Shown here: positions 40,130 through 51,539 of the stretch, piece by piece
Numbering within the stretch: the stretch's first letter is position 1
Layout: each line of letters begins with the position of its first letter
From: Chrysogorgia sp. JL179-B06
Lineage: Eukaryota; Cnidaria; Anthozoa; Scleralcyonacea; Chrysogorgiidae
Length of the DNA: 64,000 nt
NCBI GenBank assembly: GCA_035772405.1
Contig: JAYKKM010000034.1
Span: 1,775,001-1,839,000, forward strand
Reading direction: 5' to 3'
Translations under genes and position numbers: made by a program
Notes under the pieces: generated by a model
What the model was told of the DNA's origin: nothing
Databases searched by the model: none
Seen by the model: the letters and a program-made list of their open reading frames with translations, nothing else

Positions 40130-40870
40130 CAGATTTAACCCTTGTGATATTGGTTTATAGCCCCTGGCGATTTTGATGGAGGGAAAAGCAAATCCCACGT
40201 TGATCTATTTTGTTTACGTTTGTTCGACTTAATAGATACATTTACATAAATTCTCGCATAAATATTAATCTCGACTAACCTCACTGGACGGCGATGGACA
40301 GACCTCGACTTTTGGAAACTGAATGCGCGAGAATTCACACGAATATTATAAACAGATAAATCGTGCTCCGAGCTTCCCATAGCTGATAGCCTGCGAACCA
40401 TGACTCGATTCCTCTCCTCGAAAATCATTCCTTCGCATTTCTTCTCTTGATTTCCTGTGACTCACACTTAATATTCAATGTAGCTCTGGCAGTCCCTGCG
40501 CGCAGCCATATTAACCCAACAGACAAGATCGCTCAGTCAAGAATAGATAGACTTGACGTGCAGTGCCGACCACCAGAGCCGATCGAGCAAATATGCATTG
40601 CGGTATTACGCAAGAGTGGCTGAGGGTGGCTCCCGCCAAAATTTTGACACTCTATTAGGCAGATTCTGGCTCTCTGATTAGCTTGCACCCCTTCTACCGA
40701 CCGCTGACCGTGGCGGAATTTAGCAGAACTCGTTTCTCGAACTTCTCGCGCGAATGAGACCACGCTCGCAAACTTGTCGGTAACAATCGCAACGTATTCG
40801 ATCTATCAGCTGTGTGGTACGATTGCTGGCGCAATAGACCTGTGTGAAACGGGAAAATTCAATTTCAGCT
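40130..40870 (-). other. CpG-richer block in the hAT composite, possible captured host promoter and first exon
   Basis: Composition differs from the AT-rich surroundings. A minus-strand ATG at 40428 opens 97 codons (MIFEERNRVMVRRLSAM ...). A GT donor-like site follows VHRRPVR near 40280. No homolog is recognised, so this remains speculative. Confidence 0.3.
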
Positions 40871-41094
40871 AATCTCCACGGCTTTTTTTAAGATCTGAAC
40901 AGTGTTTTCATTGTGGCTAGCTTCATTCTTACTCTCTTGAACTTTTAATAACTAATGATTTATTTTCAATTAAACATAAATTATAATTTTTAATTAAGAA
41001 AATCTGACCGTGGCTCTAGCCACGCTCGCACCCCTCTGGGTCCGCCCCTGCTAGCCACCTGAACATCAGTAAACACTTGTGTCAAGACGCCATC

Positions 41095-41211
41095 TTATGG
41101 CCTATCGCATGTCTCACATACCCATTTGTGAGTGTTCATCCACTCTTTAGTTTGCGCTCTGGCGGCTTTTAAAGCTTCTTCTTTAGTTTGGTAGATTCTA
41201 GGTCTCCCCAT
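41095..41211 (-). CDS. Small basic protein of the Polinton-like element
   Basis: 38 codons starting MGRPRIYQTKEEALKAAR and ending in a CETC motif. Short proteins with this GRPR start and a helix of KEEA type occur in Polinton and large-DNA-virus gene clusters (general knowledge, not checked here). It lies just downstream of the zinc-ribbon gene on the same strand. The hAT composite begins 37 bases beyond its stop. DNA binding is possible but inferred. Confidence 0.55.
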   Translation of the reverse strand: MGRPRIYQTKEEALKAARAQTKEWMNTHKWVCETCDRP

Positions 41212-41229
41212 TATATAATACCATATGTT

Positions 41230-41813
41230 TTATTTCTTTAAACCCTTTCTGACCCACTCATTATAGCACGCGTCACCTTGTCCATCCCAACCTAGATCCT
41301 TATATACTACGTTATATAGGTTACGTTCGAATCGTTCCTTGATCTTGCCAGGTTTGAGGTCATTAGTCTCTCCCCTCAAATCTATACCTCTTCTAGAGCA
41401 TATTAATTCTAATAATGTAGAAACTGTATTTCGATATGTTCTTAGCAATCAATTTTTCTTTTTTAGAGACTCTACTATTTCTATAAAGTCGCTGACTACT
41501 ATTGGTACGTTACCCTCACTAACTAGCCCCTTGCTAATTAGCATTCTCTCTAACCATTTACTATAGCTATGAACTGGTTTGTTATACATCCAAATATTAG
41601 GTATGAAATTATTTACGTGTCCGTATGTGGTCTCTCCACACTTGTTACAACTAAATACACCGTCTTCGATTGGAGTTCTATGGTTACTACATTTGTACAG
41701 TATGTGGTGTCATCCAATTTGTTTGGTGTTGGGTCTATCTGTTTGTCGTAGTTTAGGATCTCATCCACTGTGCATCCGTCAAGGATCGCTATCATTAGAC
41801 GTTGTTCGTCCAT
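41230..41813 (-). pseudogene. Zinc-ribbon protein, candidate VLTF3-like late transcription factor
   Basis: The frame begins MDEQRLMIAILDG at 41813. A one-base frameshift near 41700 separates a first Cys pair from the second (CNKCGETTYG). The second part continues with a basic helical domain (VHSYSKWLERML, 41540-41580), is interrupted by TGA at 41449-41451, then runs in the same frame to WVRKGLKK and a TAA that overlaps an AATAAA. The layout of two CxxC pairs followed by a ~120-residue helical domain with a conserved Trp resembles poxvirus VLTF3-like proteins known from several DNA viruses. The resemblance is from memory of the fold pattern and needs a profile search. Alternative: an unrelated zinc-ribbon protein. 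Confidence 0.45.
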
Positions 41814-41829
41814 TTAAGTTACTATATAC

Positions 41830-42209
41830 TTATATCTTTAGATCGTTTTGTAAATTAGGTACCCAATGGGTTTGTTCAGTCTGCGTGATCTTCGATGATC
41901 TGTAGAAGGCATAATAGTTATCTAACCCAGAGTCTTTAGTAGATGTCTTCCCATTGTGGTGTCTCGTCGCGATCTGTCTTGATTGGTCTAGAGTGTCTGA
42001 CAATAGTCGTTTCAACTCTTTAATCTCGTCTATCTGACTAATCAGATTCTTGCAGAGTACAGTATCAGCAACGCTTTGTTGTGTATCTTCTGACTCTCAC
42101 AGAGTATCTCCAACGCTTTGTTGTGTATCTTTGTCTTTTCCTCCAATACATTATGTTTAAGCTTCTCGTCTGCTTCCATCGCTATCTCCTTCAAAGTTTT
42201 GCTGCTCAT
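41830..42209 (-). pseudogene. Coiled-coil protein of the Polinton-like element, frameshifted
   Basis: Starts MSSKTLKEIAMEADEKLK at 42209 and is rich in Lys, Glu and Leu. It contains a tandem duplication of a short segment (KIHNKALEIL, then KIHNKALLIL). After a frameshift near 42050 it continues as KRLLSDTLDQSRQIATRHH and ends at 41830. It resembles the neighbouring 138-residue protein in length, coiled-coil character and a C-terminal motif near 'HWVPN', so the two may be paralogs. Confidence 0.5.
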
Positions 42210-42237
42210 TACTATAGTACTATATATATAGTTATGT

Positions 42238-42654
42238 TTAGATCACTCTATACACCAAGTACCCAACGGGTAACCCGACAGCTCCAACGAATATCATTTG
42301 GTATTCTTTCATCTCGTCTGAGGGTTTGTAATAGTCTGATAACTCAGGCTCTTTACTAAATGTCTTCTCATCATACTGTATCATCAGTACTTGTCTTAGT
42401 CGATCTAGAGCGTGGTTCGTGTCGTTTATGTCTGCATTAGCATCTGACAACTGTTGTCTTAGCTCCTGAATTTTGTCTTTCTGACGAACTTCGTTCTCGT
42501 AGAACTTTTCTTTAGCTCTCGCAAGACTTTCCAACGCTTTGTTATGTCTCTTTATCTCTGTCTCGTAGCCGGTATGGTTTAGCTTTCTGAATAGAAATCC
42601 AGCTCCTGCGAACGCTATAGCATTGAACAACCCACCTGCTAGTACACTAGCCAT
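42238..42654 (-). CDS. 138-residue protein with N-terminal glycine-rich membrane segment and coiled coil
   Basis: Starts MASVLAGGLFNAIAFAGAGF, a hydrophobic Gly/Ala-rich stretch, followed by a long charged coiled coil (residues ~30-95). It ends in a second hydrophobic segment (MIFVGAVGLPVGYLVYRVI). Proteins with this layout are common companions of capsid genes in Polinton-like elements. The role is unknown; membrane or virion association is inferred. The frame is intact. A gene split by E2 lies immediately upstream. Confidence 0.65.
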   Translation of the reverse strand: MASVLAGGLFNAIAFAGAGFLFRKLNHTGYETEIKRHNKALESLARAKEKFYENEVRQKDKIQELRQQLSDANADINDTNHALDRLRQVLMIQYDEKTFSKEPELSDYYKPSDEMKEYQMIFVGAVGLPVGYLVYRVI

Positions 42655-42816
42655 TATATATATTACGCTAGATTATTTTGAAAACGGGTCCACAGGTAGG
42701 TATTTCTTACTCTGCGCCCACTTAACAAGTAGCGTTGAAGCGCCTACAGCAGTACACTGTAAAAACGGAATGGTTATTTCAACCAATTAAATTGGTTATA
42801 ACCAAATCAAATTGGT

Positions 42817-43300
42817 TGAAATAACACACTCAAAATTGGTTATATATTAACCAATGTAAAATGGTGGATTCAACCAAAAAACAATGATTAATGTAACCAA
42901 TAATAATAGGTGGTTAGTATAACCAAATGGAATTGGTTAAATAACCCGGTTTAAATTGGTTAAAATATTAACCAATTGGTAGAAATAACACACTCAAAAT
43001 TGGTTATATATTAACCAATGTAAAATGGTGGTTTCAACCAAAAAACAGTGATTAATGTAACCAATAATAATAGGTGGTTAGTATAACCAAACGGAATTGG
43101 TTAAATAACGGTTTAAATTGGTTAAAATATTAACCAATTGGTAGAAATAACACTCAAAATTGGCTATATATTAACCAATGTAAAATGGTGGTTTCAACCA
43201 AAAAACAGTGATTAATGTAACCAATAATAATAGGTGGTTAGTATAACCAAGTGGAATTGGTTAAATAACCCGGTTTAAATTGGTTAAGATTAACCAATAC
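42817..43300. repeat. ~165-bp subterminal tandem repeat of E2
   Basis: Nearly three copies, each including cactcaaaattggttatata and ccaataataataggtggtta. Every unit is rich in attggtt/aaccaat inverted pairs. Confidence 0.88.
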
Positions 43301-43375
43301 ACAATGTTACTATCAACAAAAAACAATGGTCAATTTTAAACAAATTTAATATTATTTTAAGTTATATACATTATA

Positions 43376-43680
43376 ACACCGTTTCAATCAATTTTACTCA
43401 TTCCTGATTGGTTAATGACCTCAATATTAAAATAGTTTTTTAAAATAACATCCGGGATGTTGGATTTTAATATTTACAAACATCAGTTTTCGCGCTTCTT
43501 TGTAAAATTTGGTAAACTATGAATTCGCATAAAATTGATTGAAAAAGTATTAAAAGGAAATAACATTTGTTCTCAAAGAATTAATGAAAAATCACACTTG
43601 TGTTTGGCGAAATACTAACCACATGTGGTATTATGAATATTTCACCTAACACACATGTGATTTTTCATTAATTCTTCTCA
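43376..43680. repeat. Interspersed repeat with a ~25-bp palindrome (copy also at 45340-45625)
   Basis: Shares tttactcattcctgattgg and acatccgggatgttggattt with 45355-45485. At 43577-43677, gaattaatgaaaaatcacac and its complement form an inverted pair. Confidence 0.75.
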
Positions 43681-43725
43681 AACTGTGTTATTTCCTATAC
43701 TAATACATCATATAAATTATATACA

Positions 43726-44061
43726 TTATATAATACATATACTGAATCTTGGTGCAATATAGTAAGCACCATTTCTGTGTTCAGTACCAAAAGGATGAAT
43801 TACATGTGCTGGCATATATGTCAGAAATTCTTTTTGTGAGGAAAAGAAATTATCACTAATTGCTTCGCTGCAAACTTTAAAAGCATGAAAATGTGGAACA
43901 AATTCAATTGTAGTAAATTTTGTCAGATAAAAAATAACATTATTCTGCACATTGACAACAATGTTTTTAATCAATGAAAATTCAGGAATCTGGTCATCTG
44001 ATATTCCAGTAGATACCACAGCTCCTACTCTATACTCTGTACCATGGATAACTATACACAT
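43726..44061 (-). CDS. 111-residue protein inside E2, function unknown
   Basis: Starts MCIVIHGTEYRVGAVVSTG and continues with alternating hydrophobic strands (IPEFSLIKNIVVNVQNNVIF) and a C-terminal part (AHVIHPFGTEHRNGAYYI). Coding composition is convincing and there is no stop. It could be the last exon of a longer captured gene, as the segment upstream of the ATG is AT-rich without a clear acceptor. I do not recognise the family with certainty. Confidence 0.5.
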   Translation of the reverse strand: MCIVIHGTEYRVGAVVSTGISDDQIPEFSLIKNIVVNVQNNVIFYLTKFTTIEFVPHFHAFKVCSEAISDNFFSSQKEFLTYMPAHVIHPFGTEHRNGAYYIAPRFSICII

Positions 44062-46084
44062 TGTTTTCAATTATTTTATTATATTTAAATACAGCAGACT
44101 TAAATTACAAATAACTATCACTTATCTGAATATAATTGGCAAGGCTTTTGAATTTGACTGCATACACAGTATTCATAAATTATGACTATGTTTGATGTTT
44201 GGTAAACAAATTTCCGATAAATCACTGCCACTATAAATCATGCTTCTTTAGTACTGTGGTAAAACTGTCAGTGGAATTGCAAGTGTCTGATATGCGATGG
44301 CAAAGCAAAGCACTGACAAAATAAAAACCAGAAATGGTATGTAACAGATGTTTCTGGTATTGTTGATCCATTGTTTATATTGTCTAACTTTTATTGGAGT
44401 TCTTGTTGAGAATACAATACTCTCTGTGATGTATTAGTTCATTGCACATGTGCACGACTCCACATATAATGTAGTTGTCGTTTGGGAATACACCACTGCA
44501 ACTACTGTATTTTATTTTCCCAAAGAACTTGCAAACAAATAATTTCCATTGTCCACTGAGTTTTCACAAAGTTGAGGTAAATAATTCCATGATGTACAGT
44601 TTATTACATATGTAGTTTTACAGCTTTGTGCACAAATCAATTGTAGAAACCACTGTAGATAATTATTTTCTCAAATCCAAGTTAGATGTTTGTAGTTGTA
44701 TGTGATCATAGCATAAATAGACGTAGTGCCAGAGATTCAGGAGATGGTGTATTCATATGCTTTAATTCACAGTAAAGAAAAAACATGTCTCTTTTAGTTT
44801 CCTTGTTGAAGGAAGTGATACTGCATTTATATTGAGACAAACTGACAAACTGTTCATTATTATTTTGTTGCTACCAGACATTGCATTAAGTATACACCTA
44901 AAATAGAAGGAAAACTGTATTCACAAACAAAACAATTTGATATCATGATATATTTAGCCCATGACAAGTGATGCTGTGATGGCAAGAAATCACAGATACC
45001 TCGCAGTCACTGAGCCATATTTTCTGTTTGGTGAGCATTCAACAAGAAAAATTAAGTACAGTACACATAATCTTAGTCGTCTTATACTTCCTCACTGAAG
45101 GCAGAACAGATCGTTCAAACTTCACAGCGTTGACAAGTTCTGAACGGCGAAAGGCAGGAAATTTAATACACATGATAAAACTTCTACGTCACAAAACGTC
45201 ATAAAACTGAACATCTCAACAGAGGGCAATTTACACAAATCGAGATTTCATTGACTATACTGTACATAGGTCCACAAAGAGATCTGGGCACAAGGATACA
45301 GCAACCCAAGTCAAGACTGGTATGCTGCCATAGGCAGCAAATACCATTTCAATCAATTTTACTCATTCCTGATTGGCTAATGTCATCAATATTAAACTTA
45401 AATTTTTTTACTAGGGGTATTTAAATTTTTTTATTGTGGTATTTTATCTTGGCTAGTAAAAAATTACATCCGGGATGTTGGATTTTAATATTTACAAACA
45501 TCAGTTTTTCCGCTTCGTAGTAAAATTTCGTAAACTATGAATTCGCATATGCTTCGCACTTGTGGTATTATGAATATTTCGGCAAACATGTGTGCGATTG
45601 TTCATTAATTCTTCTCAGTAGTAAACAGGGGCGGATCCAGGAATTTTTTACATTAGTCAAAAAAAATTACTATTCCAGGGGGAGTTCATCAAAATTATGC
45701 TCTTGTTACCAAAATATTTAAAAGACTAGCCGGGTCAAGTCATCACAGTAGAAATACCAATGCAGTAAAAATAGCAACAGCAATATATCTGCCTGTTTCA
45801 CTCAATATCAAAGCTCATCAATATGTCTAGTAAACACTTGAAACATTTTCCAGTGATTCTGACATGGAAAGCCTCACCCCCCTATTGAGGGATTTGGATG
45901 TCCTATGGGTTCTTGAATCTCAATTTATCCGAAGGAATTTCCAAAAAATTATCCATAATTTATATATATATATATATATATATATAAAAGTAGAGTGCTG
46001 CGTAGACAGTGTTTTAAATAATATAGCAAAAGGTATTTATTTTATTTATCATATATTTATTTTGCCAATAATTTAGTGACGAGA

Positions 46085-46130
46085 TACTGACGTTTCGAGC
46101 GGAGCCCTTCATCAGAGCCCTTCATCAGTA
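46085..46130 (-). ncRNA. Hammerhead-like ribozyme motif of a Penelope-like element
   Basis: Minus strand reads CTGATGA (46115-46109), then an arm GGGC-tcc-GCTC that closes with a G-U pair, then GAAAC (46096-46092) and GTC (46091-46089), which is the hammerhead core order. A partial duplication of the CTGATGAAGGGCT segment lies just upstream. Activity depends on stem I and III, which I cannot confirm by eye. Confidence 0.6.
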
Positions 46131-46300
46131 TATATATATTATACAGTATATATATATATATATATATATAGGTAATATTTGGCATTTCACTCGATCAAAC
46201 TACATGTTGAAAGGATTTATGGTGAAGGAAAATTTCGAGTGTTGGAATACATACATTTTAAGACCAAACCGGGACCAGTTGCGAAAAATGCAACTTCAAG

Positions 46301-46373
46301 GCCTTCAGGCTGGAATTGAATCCGCGACCCTGCGATACTAGTGCAGTGCTCTGACTACCGAGCCATGGAAGCC
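46301..46373 (-). tRNA. tRNA-like SINE head, diverged copy of the 276-bp unit
   Basis: Same body as the four copies at 10680-11581 with several substitutions and a shortened anticodon loop. Degenerate. Confidence 0.55.
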
Positions 46374-47623
46374 GTTGCCGAGAGCCCAGTCACGAGTTCT
46401 GTATATATGCAGTGGTGGTAATGCCGGGATATATATATATTATATAAATTAAATTGAAGTAAAAATTAAGTAGTGTTAAGAATGTTCTTGTTCAAGAGCA
46501 AATTGGCCCATATTTTAGTGTTTTAACAATATACAAGGGGTAAATGAAGATATCCTAGGGGAGACTAGGTTAAAATCTATCCTAGAGGCGACAAATAATT
46601 TTTTATCCAAAGGTTGTGAAGCAACAATAGGGGGGATGCGGATATTAAATGGAATGGCCCATTGACTGAAACTGGTATAGTTGGTCCAGGCATTCGACAG
46701 ATAAAATCAAGATTTGGAATCGGATAGTAATGTATTATTAATGCATTACTTATCTATAGGCCTGGCTTATTACTCTAATGTCAGCATAAATGAAATGCAA
46801 TAAATATCAAATCCCCACCACCAAAGGCTATATTAATGACACGTACAGCTTATTTGGCTAAAATGGCGAAGTCAGATATGCAATGCATATTAAATGAGTC
46901 TCAAAAATAAAGGTCAACTGGGGAAAACCATGAATAAATTTAATACAAAAGCTGCAGTTGTGTTTTGTATTATTTTGTAAATATAGTCCAATAAATACTA
47001 GCCCAATAAATTTAAAAGGTATGAACTTCAAAGTTTGTGGAAGATGCCGAACTTAGGCAAATTCGCGCGTGATTATTAATAAACAACTGAAATCATTTGC
47101 AATAGCTCGGGGTACTTGGGTTTTATAGTAAAACCCGAAAGGGCAGGAAGAAACAAAGGAAACGCTATACCTGAGAGCAAAATGCTTGCCAATCTTTGCG
47201 AACTTCGGGACGAATAGCTCATCAGCTCCTGTAATCCAGTACAACGTCTTCCCAATCAGTAAATGATGTTCTCCAGCGGAAAGCCTTCGACGGTTTAAAC
47301 TAAATCGGAATGTCAGATCTATCGTGGATCTATCAACTATCGACTGAATTTCGAGTGAAATGAAACTATTATTATTCTCCCAACTGGCACAACAGTCTGG
47401 GTGGTCAGCGGCAGGCACTGGGGGCCATTTTCGCCGTCGCTGATTGGTTTATTTGCCTGCCCGCATGACAGGAGTTGGCCTCATCTGCCACTTTAGTGAC
47501 TTGACCCCGTTGGCATCCATATTCGTTCAAACAGTGGATTTAATAACACTGGGCTGCTCGTGCGGCTTCAGAAATCATTTGCGTTATTGTTATTATAATT
47601 ATTTGCGATAATTATTGTTTGAG

Positions 47624-50600
47624 ATGGCCTTAACAATACACGAAGCATCAACATCAGAAGACATTTTAAAACTCCTCGAGCAGTCAAACCTGGGCGCACT
47701 GATGGACGCATATTTCAAAGGTAAGATATTAGTCACATACCGCGTTGCGTTTGTGACGTTTTGTCCAAGTATATAATCCACTAGCACAGAACATTGCATT
47801 TAAGTGTTTAACTATAAATGTTCGTTTCTTTCGCGTTCACGATTATTTTATTCATTGAATGGTTTTACGGAATAAACGGCAGAAAATATTCCGAACAAGC
47901 GTCAATATTAACTAGCGTGACTCGAATCGATAAACAACTCGTTCGGCCTCAAATTATTGTCAAATATGGCCATTTCGACAAGAATGTATCAATTATTATA
48001 TATATGTTATTATAAAGTATCCTTTGATTTACGACAATAGTGAGATACACTTTACGAGCGACCTTAAACTGCTTATAGAAAACCAAGTTGACGGGGAAGA
48101 CTTTTTGGCCTCGAGATGAATGACCTCATTGTCCTCACAACAATGACCCGATTCTACTAAAGCTACGGAAAAAATGCATTTCTGTATGGAGCAAAGTCAC
48201 TGGCTTGGTAAGTATTCATCATTTAGAAGTTTTGAGATACATGCCGCTAATTAAGCAAAGGTTGCGATATAACTTTGAGTTTATAGTTGTTGCTATTAAA
48301 GCTAGCGTTGAACGTTTTCCATTCGTATTTCGCGCCTAAACGACACCAAAAGACTGGGTAGGACATAGTGTCATATGATTCGAGCGAAGAAGCCTGCTGA
48401 TTGGTTGTGATGTCAAATAATCGTGGCAACGTATTTAAGTGCCTTTACTGTGTCACGGGCACTGATCTATATATAATTGGACTAATATTATATATATTAT
48501 ATTGAGGTTATATATATTATATTGAGGTTATATATAGGTCAGTGGTCCAATTAACTGCGAGGGAACTGGGACTAGAAAATAAATATGCTTATTATTCAGT
48601 CCCTAACATAATCCTACAACACGATCTCTTACCTTAAATTAACCATTATCCCTAATTCACAAATCGCTCTAAATTAAGGATAATGGTTAATTTAGAGGCG
48701 ATCGTGAAAGTAGCACATGCGTGTGTTAGTCAATTACTATCCCACAAGCTTAGTATCTCTCACTTGTTTATAAGTTTAGCTAGCCAAGTAGGGGAGTGGA
48801 TGCGTCGGGGGCTAGGGATGGAGAACATTTTGACGGGGGATTAGTTAAAAAAAACCATTAGGCGGAGGGTTAGGATCTTTGTTGTGTTGGGGTTGGGTTC
48901 TAGCATTAGATTAACAACCATTATCCTTAATTCAGAGCGATTTGTAAATTAAGGATAATAGTTAATTTAAGGAAGAGACCGGGTTGAATCCTAACCCTAC
49001 ATGACATGCGTATGGTTTAGGTAACCCTAATGTATGGTTAGGATTAGGGTTGTGTTAGGGCTAGTCCAAGTTCCCTCACGGTTAATTGGTCTCAGTGGTT
49101 GTTCTACACGCGAAAAATCCACAAGCTGTTGCAAGTTGTCAACAGGCGTGAACAATGTTGTGCTGCACCCTGTGAACAATGTTGTTGGAACAATGATGAG
49201 CAACATTGTTCGTTCAACAATGTTGTTCACGCATGATAGCCGCCTTGTTACAGTATTGTTCAGCCAACAACATTGCAACAACTTGTGCGATTTTTAGCTG
49301 TGTAGTGCCCACCAGTGGTCTCTTGTTGGTCAGCAGTCATATTAACTGGGGTTAGGGTTAGAAAACTCATTAGGCAGGGGGTTAGGGTCTAAGTTGTTTT
49401 GAGGTTAAGGGGAATTTTGTCACTTAAATTAATCGCTAATCTCTTGTTTAGTGGTATGGGCCTTTTTTTTAGCAATTTTTTACTATTTAACCAGCAATTT
49501 CATTGATAAGTTCTTTATTTGAATTTATTTTAAGACATTTGACTGTAATGGGGTAAGAGTGTCTCTACCCCTCTTCAAGAAAAGAAAGGGAATGGGGTAA
49601 GTGATACTACCAAAACCAGTATAATGTTTGTCACACCAAAATTTGATGCACCTTACTGTAACAGCTAACAGAAAGGAATATGAGAATAATAAACAAAGAG
49701 GTTTCCCATGCTCTTTTTTACAGCCATCATAAATTATCTAATAAGATGAAAGAGTTGAGTGGGTGAAATTTCTTGTTTATCACTCTCACATGATTACTTT
49801 CTGTTGACCATTATCAATCATAATGCATTATTATTTTAATATGTAGCACTCTTACTGGTTTTGTATAGGTACAGTAATAGTATGATTTTGAGTGCAATTT
49901 GGAAACAAATATGCACAAGTTTTTCAAATATCTCAAAATAGCACGAGTCAGAAGGACAAGTGCTATTTGGGGTCTTTGAAAAACTCACAAGTGTTTTTTT
50001 TTTTCAAATTGCACGAAAAATCATACTATTACTTATTAATAACATACTACAGGAAAATGTTTGAGACAATATTAATTCAAACTTAAATTTAAACTTGCTT
50101 GTCTGTACAGCACAAAATGACAAGTTTTCACTTGACAAGTTCAGTATGGTACACATAGAACTTTCTCTATCTCAATGATGATGTTTTTGCACTGTGATAA
50201 CATATTTTTTCACTGTGATAACAAGTTTTTGCACTGTGATAACATATTTTTTCACTGTGATAACAAGTTTTTGCACTGTGATAACAGATTTTTGCACTGT
50301 GATAACAAGTTTTTGCACTGTGATAACAAGTTTTTGCACTGTGATAACAAGTTTTTGCACTGTAATAACAGATTTTTGCACTGTGATAACAAGTTTTTGC
50401 ACTGTGATAACAAGTTTTTGCACTGCGATTACATAGAAACTAACTAGTAGACCATTACAAATCATGAGTAATGGAGTTTTATCTCTATTCTGTACCATCT
50501 CTTTAGTCTTTATTATCAGTCTTTTGTCTTTACCATAGCTATATCTTATGATTTACTTTTAGCACACTGTAAGTTATTCCCAGTGTTGGACCACAACATT

Positions 50601-51235
50601 TTACCAGATAGTGTCAAACATCTAGATTTTGCCCTGGCACATCCCTAATGGCTAGGTTGTCAGTTGTCACTAACACTTCATACACATAAAGCATCGTGTG
50701 TTCTTAAAATCATTAACATCATCTGTTTTCCAGTGCCATTGTTTAATTTGCACATTCAGTTTCTGTATGTACTTTGCACTGAGATCACCATAATAGCAAT
50801 GTTTAGCTTAATAATAATTTAATTATAAAATTGACATGCAAAAAATCCAATTTTATTCTTCAGAAGTGGACAATCGCTGTATTATGGCTGCCCTACCACA
50901 CCTGCTTGGTGAGAAGAAGTCAACTGACTTTATCGCTGGGGAGATGTTTTGGAAAATCATTCTTGTAAGTTTGCAATTCATTTGCACTTTTCAATTTCCA
51001 TTTAGAGGCACAATATGTTCCTGAATGGAACATTGTAAATACAGTAACTGCCATTTCTTAGTTTATTTTATAATTGTAGTATAATGACCTAATATTATAC
51101 TATTATAGTATAAAATAAAATAATATAACATTATTTCATGTATAATTACAGGATGAAGATGATGTACAGACATCAATCCATGAGACAAAAGCTCCACGAC
51201 TAATTTTGACTGGACCCATTTTAAATATTCATTAA
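47624..51235 (+). CDS. Three-exon gene carried inside E2, 93 residues
   Basis: Exon 1 is 47624-47720 (MALTIHEASTSEDILKLLEQ ...), ending aaag|gtaaga in phase 1. Exon 2 is 50864-50964 (after ttcttcag; VDNRCIMAALPHLLGE ...), ending in phase 0 at gtaagt. Exon 3 is 51152-51235 (after aattacag), ending TAA. All three junctions have canonical GT/AG sites and agreeing phases, for a total of 94 codons. The N-terminal part looks like the first helices of a SAM-type domain and the rest like a C-terminal tail found in SAM-domain proteins of unknown role (weak impression). It may be a truncated copy of a host gene captured by the transposon, or the element's own gene. Confidence 0.6.
48460..49420. other. 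Intron sequence of the E2 gene with small inverted repeats
   Basis: 48500-49400 contains several ggttaggg-like words and paired segments such as ttaattaaggataatggtta and its complement. 49100-49270 has repeated aacaatgttgtt/aacaacattgtt palindromes. No gene is seen. Confidence 0.5.
50190..50437. repeat. 21-bp minisatellite, ~12 copies
   Basis: Unit cactgtgataacaagttttt plus g, very regular; some units read acagattttt or acatattttt. It is divisible by three, so it is open in several frames; these are not genes. Confidence 0.95.
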
Positions 51236-51539
51236 CTTTGTTTGGCCAATGAGGGCAATGGTCCAATTTTAAGCCATTCTCTGTTTAGCTACTAAGCAAT
51301 TTGTCTGTGAGCCGGGATCAAATTTCAGTCCAGCTTACCGGGCTGAGATTTTAGCCCGGCCAGGCTGAGACTATCCATGTAATAAGCCCTTTATATAGCA
51401 CTTTTTGCTGTTAAGAATTTTGTAAACATTTGTAAAACAGGAAGCATTTAGATTAAATTTTTTCCATCAAATTTGTGTTTTTTTTTTGTTATATTTCATA
51501 AGATGGATAAGATTTGTGTTTTAAATGTTAACCATTTGT

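Larger units (their letters stand above)
45640..46440. repeat. Mixed repeat block: hAT-like terminus, Penelope terminal remnant, SINE copy
   Basis: 45626 starts caggggcggatccagg, a lone hAT-like end. 45960-46130 has (TA)n, then agtagagtgctgcgtagaca and the hammerhead-like motif of a Penelope terminal repeat. 46170-46430 is a diverged copy of the 276-bp SINE unit between TA tracts. Confidence 0.75.

Noticed and set aside
47053..47418. 121-codon minus-strand ORF divergent from the E2 gene
   Set aside because: It begins at GTG with no in-frame ATG; the possible donor at 47173 is not enough to support an exon.
50190..50437. CRISPR-like array
   Set aside because: There are no unique spacers; it is a simple tandem repeat in a eukaryotic setting.
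50175..50498. ORFs in all frames over the 21-bp repeat
   Set aside because: The repeat length is a multiple of three, so frames stay open by chance.
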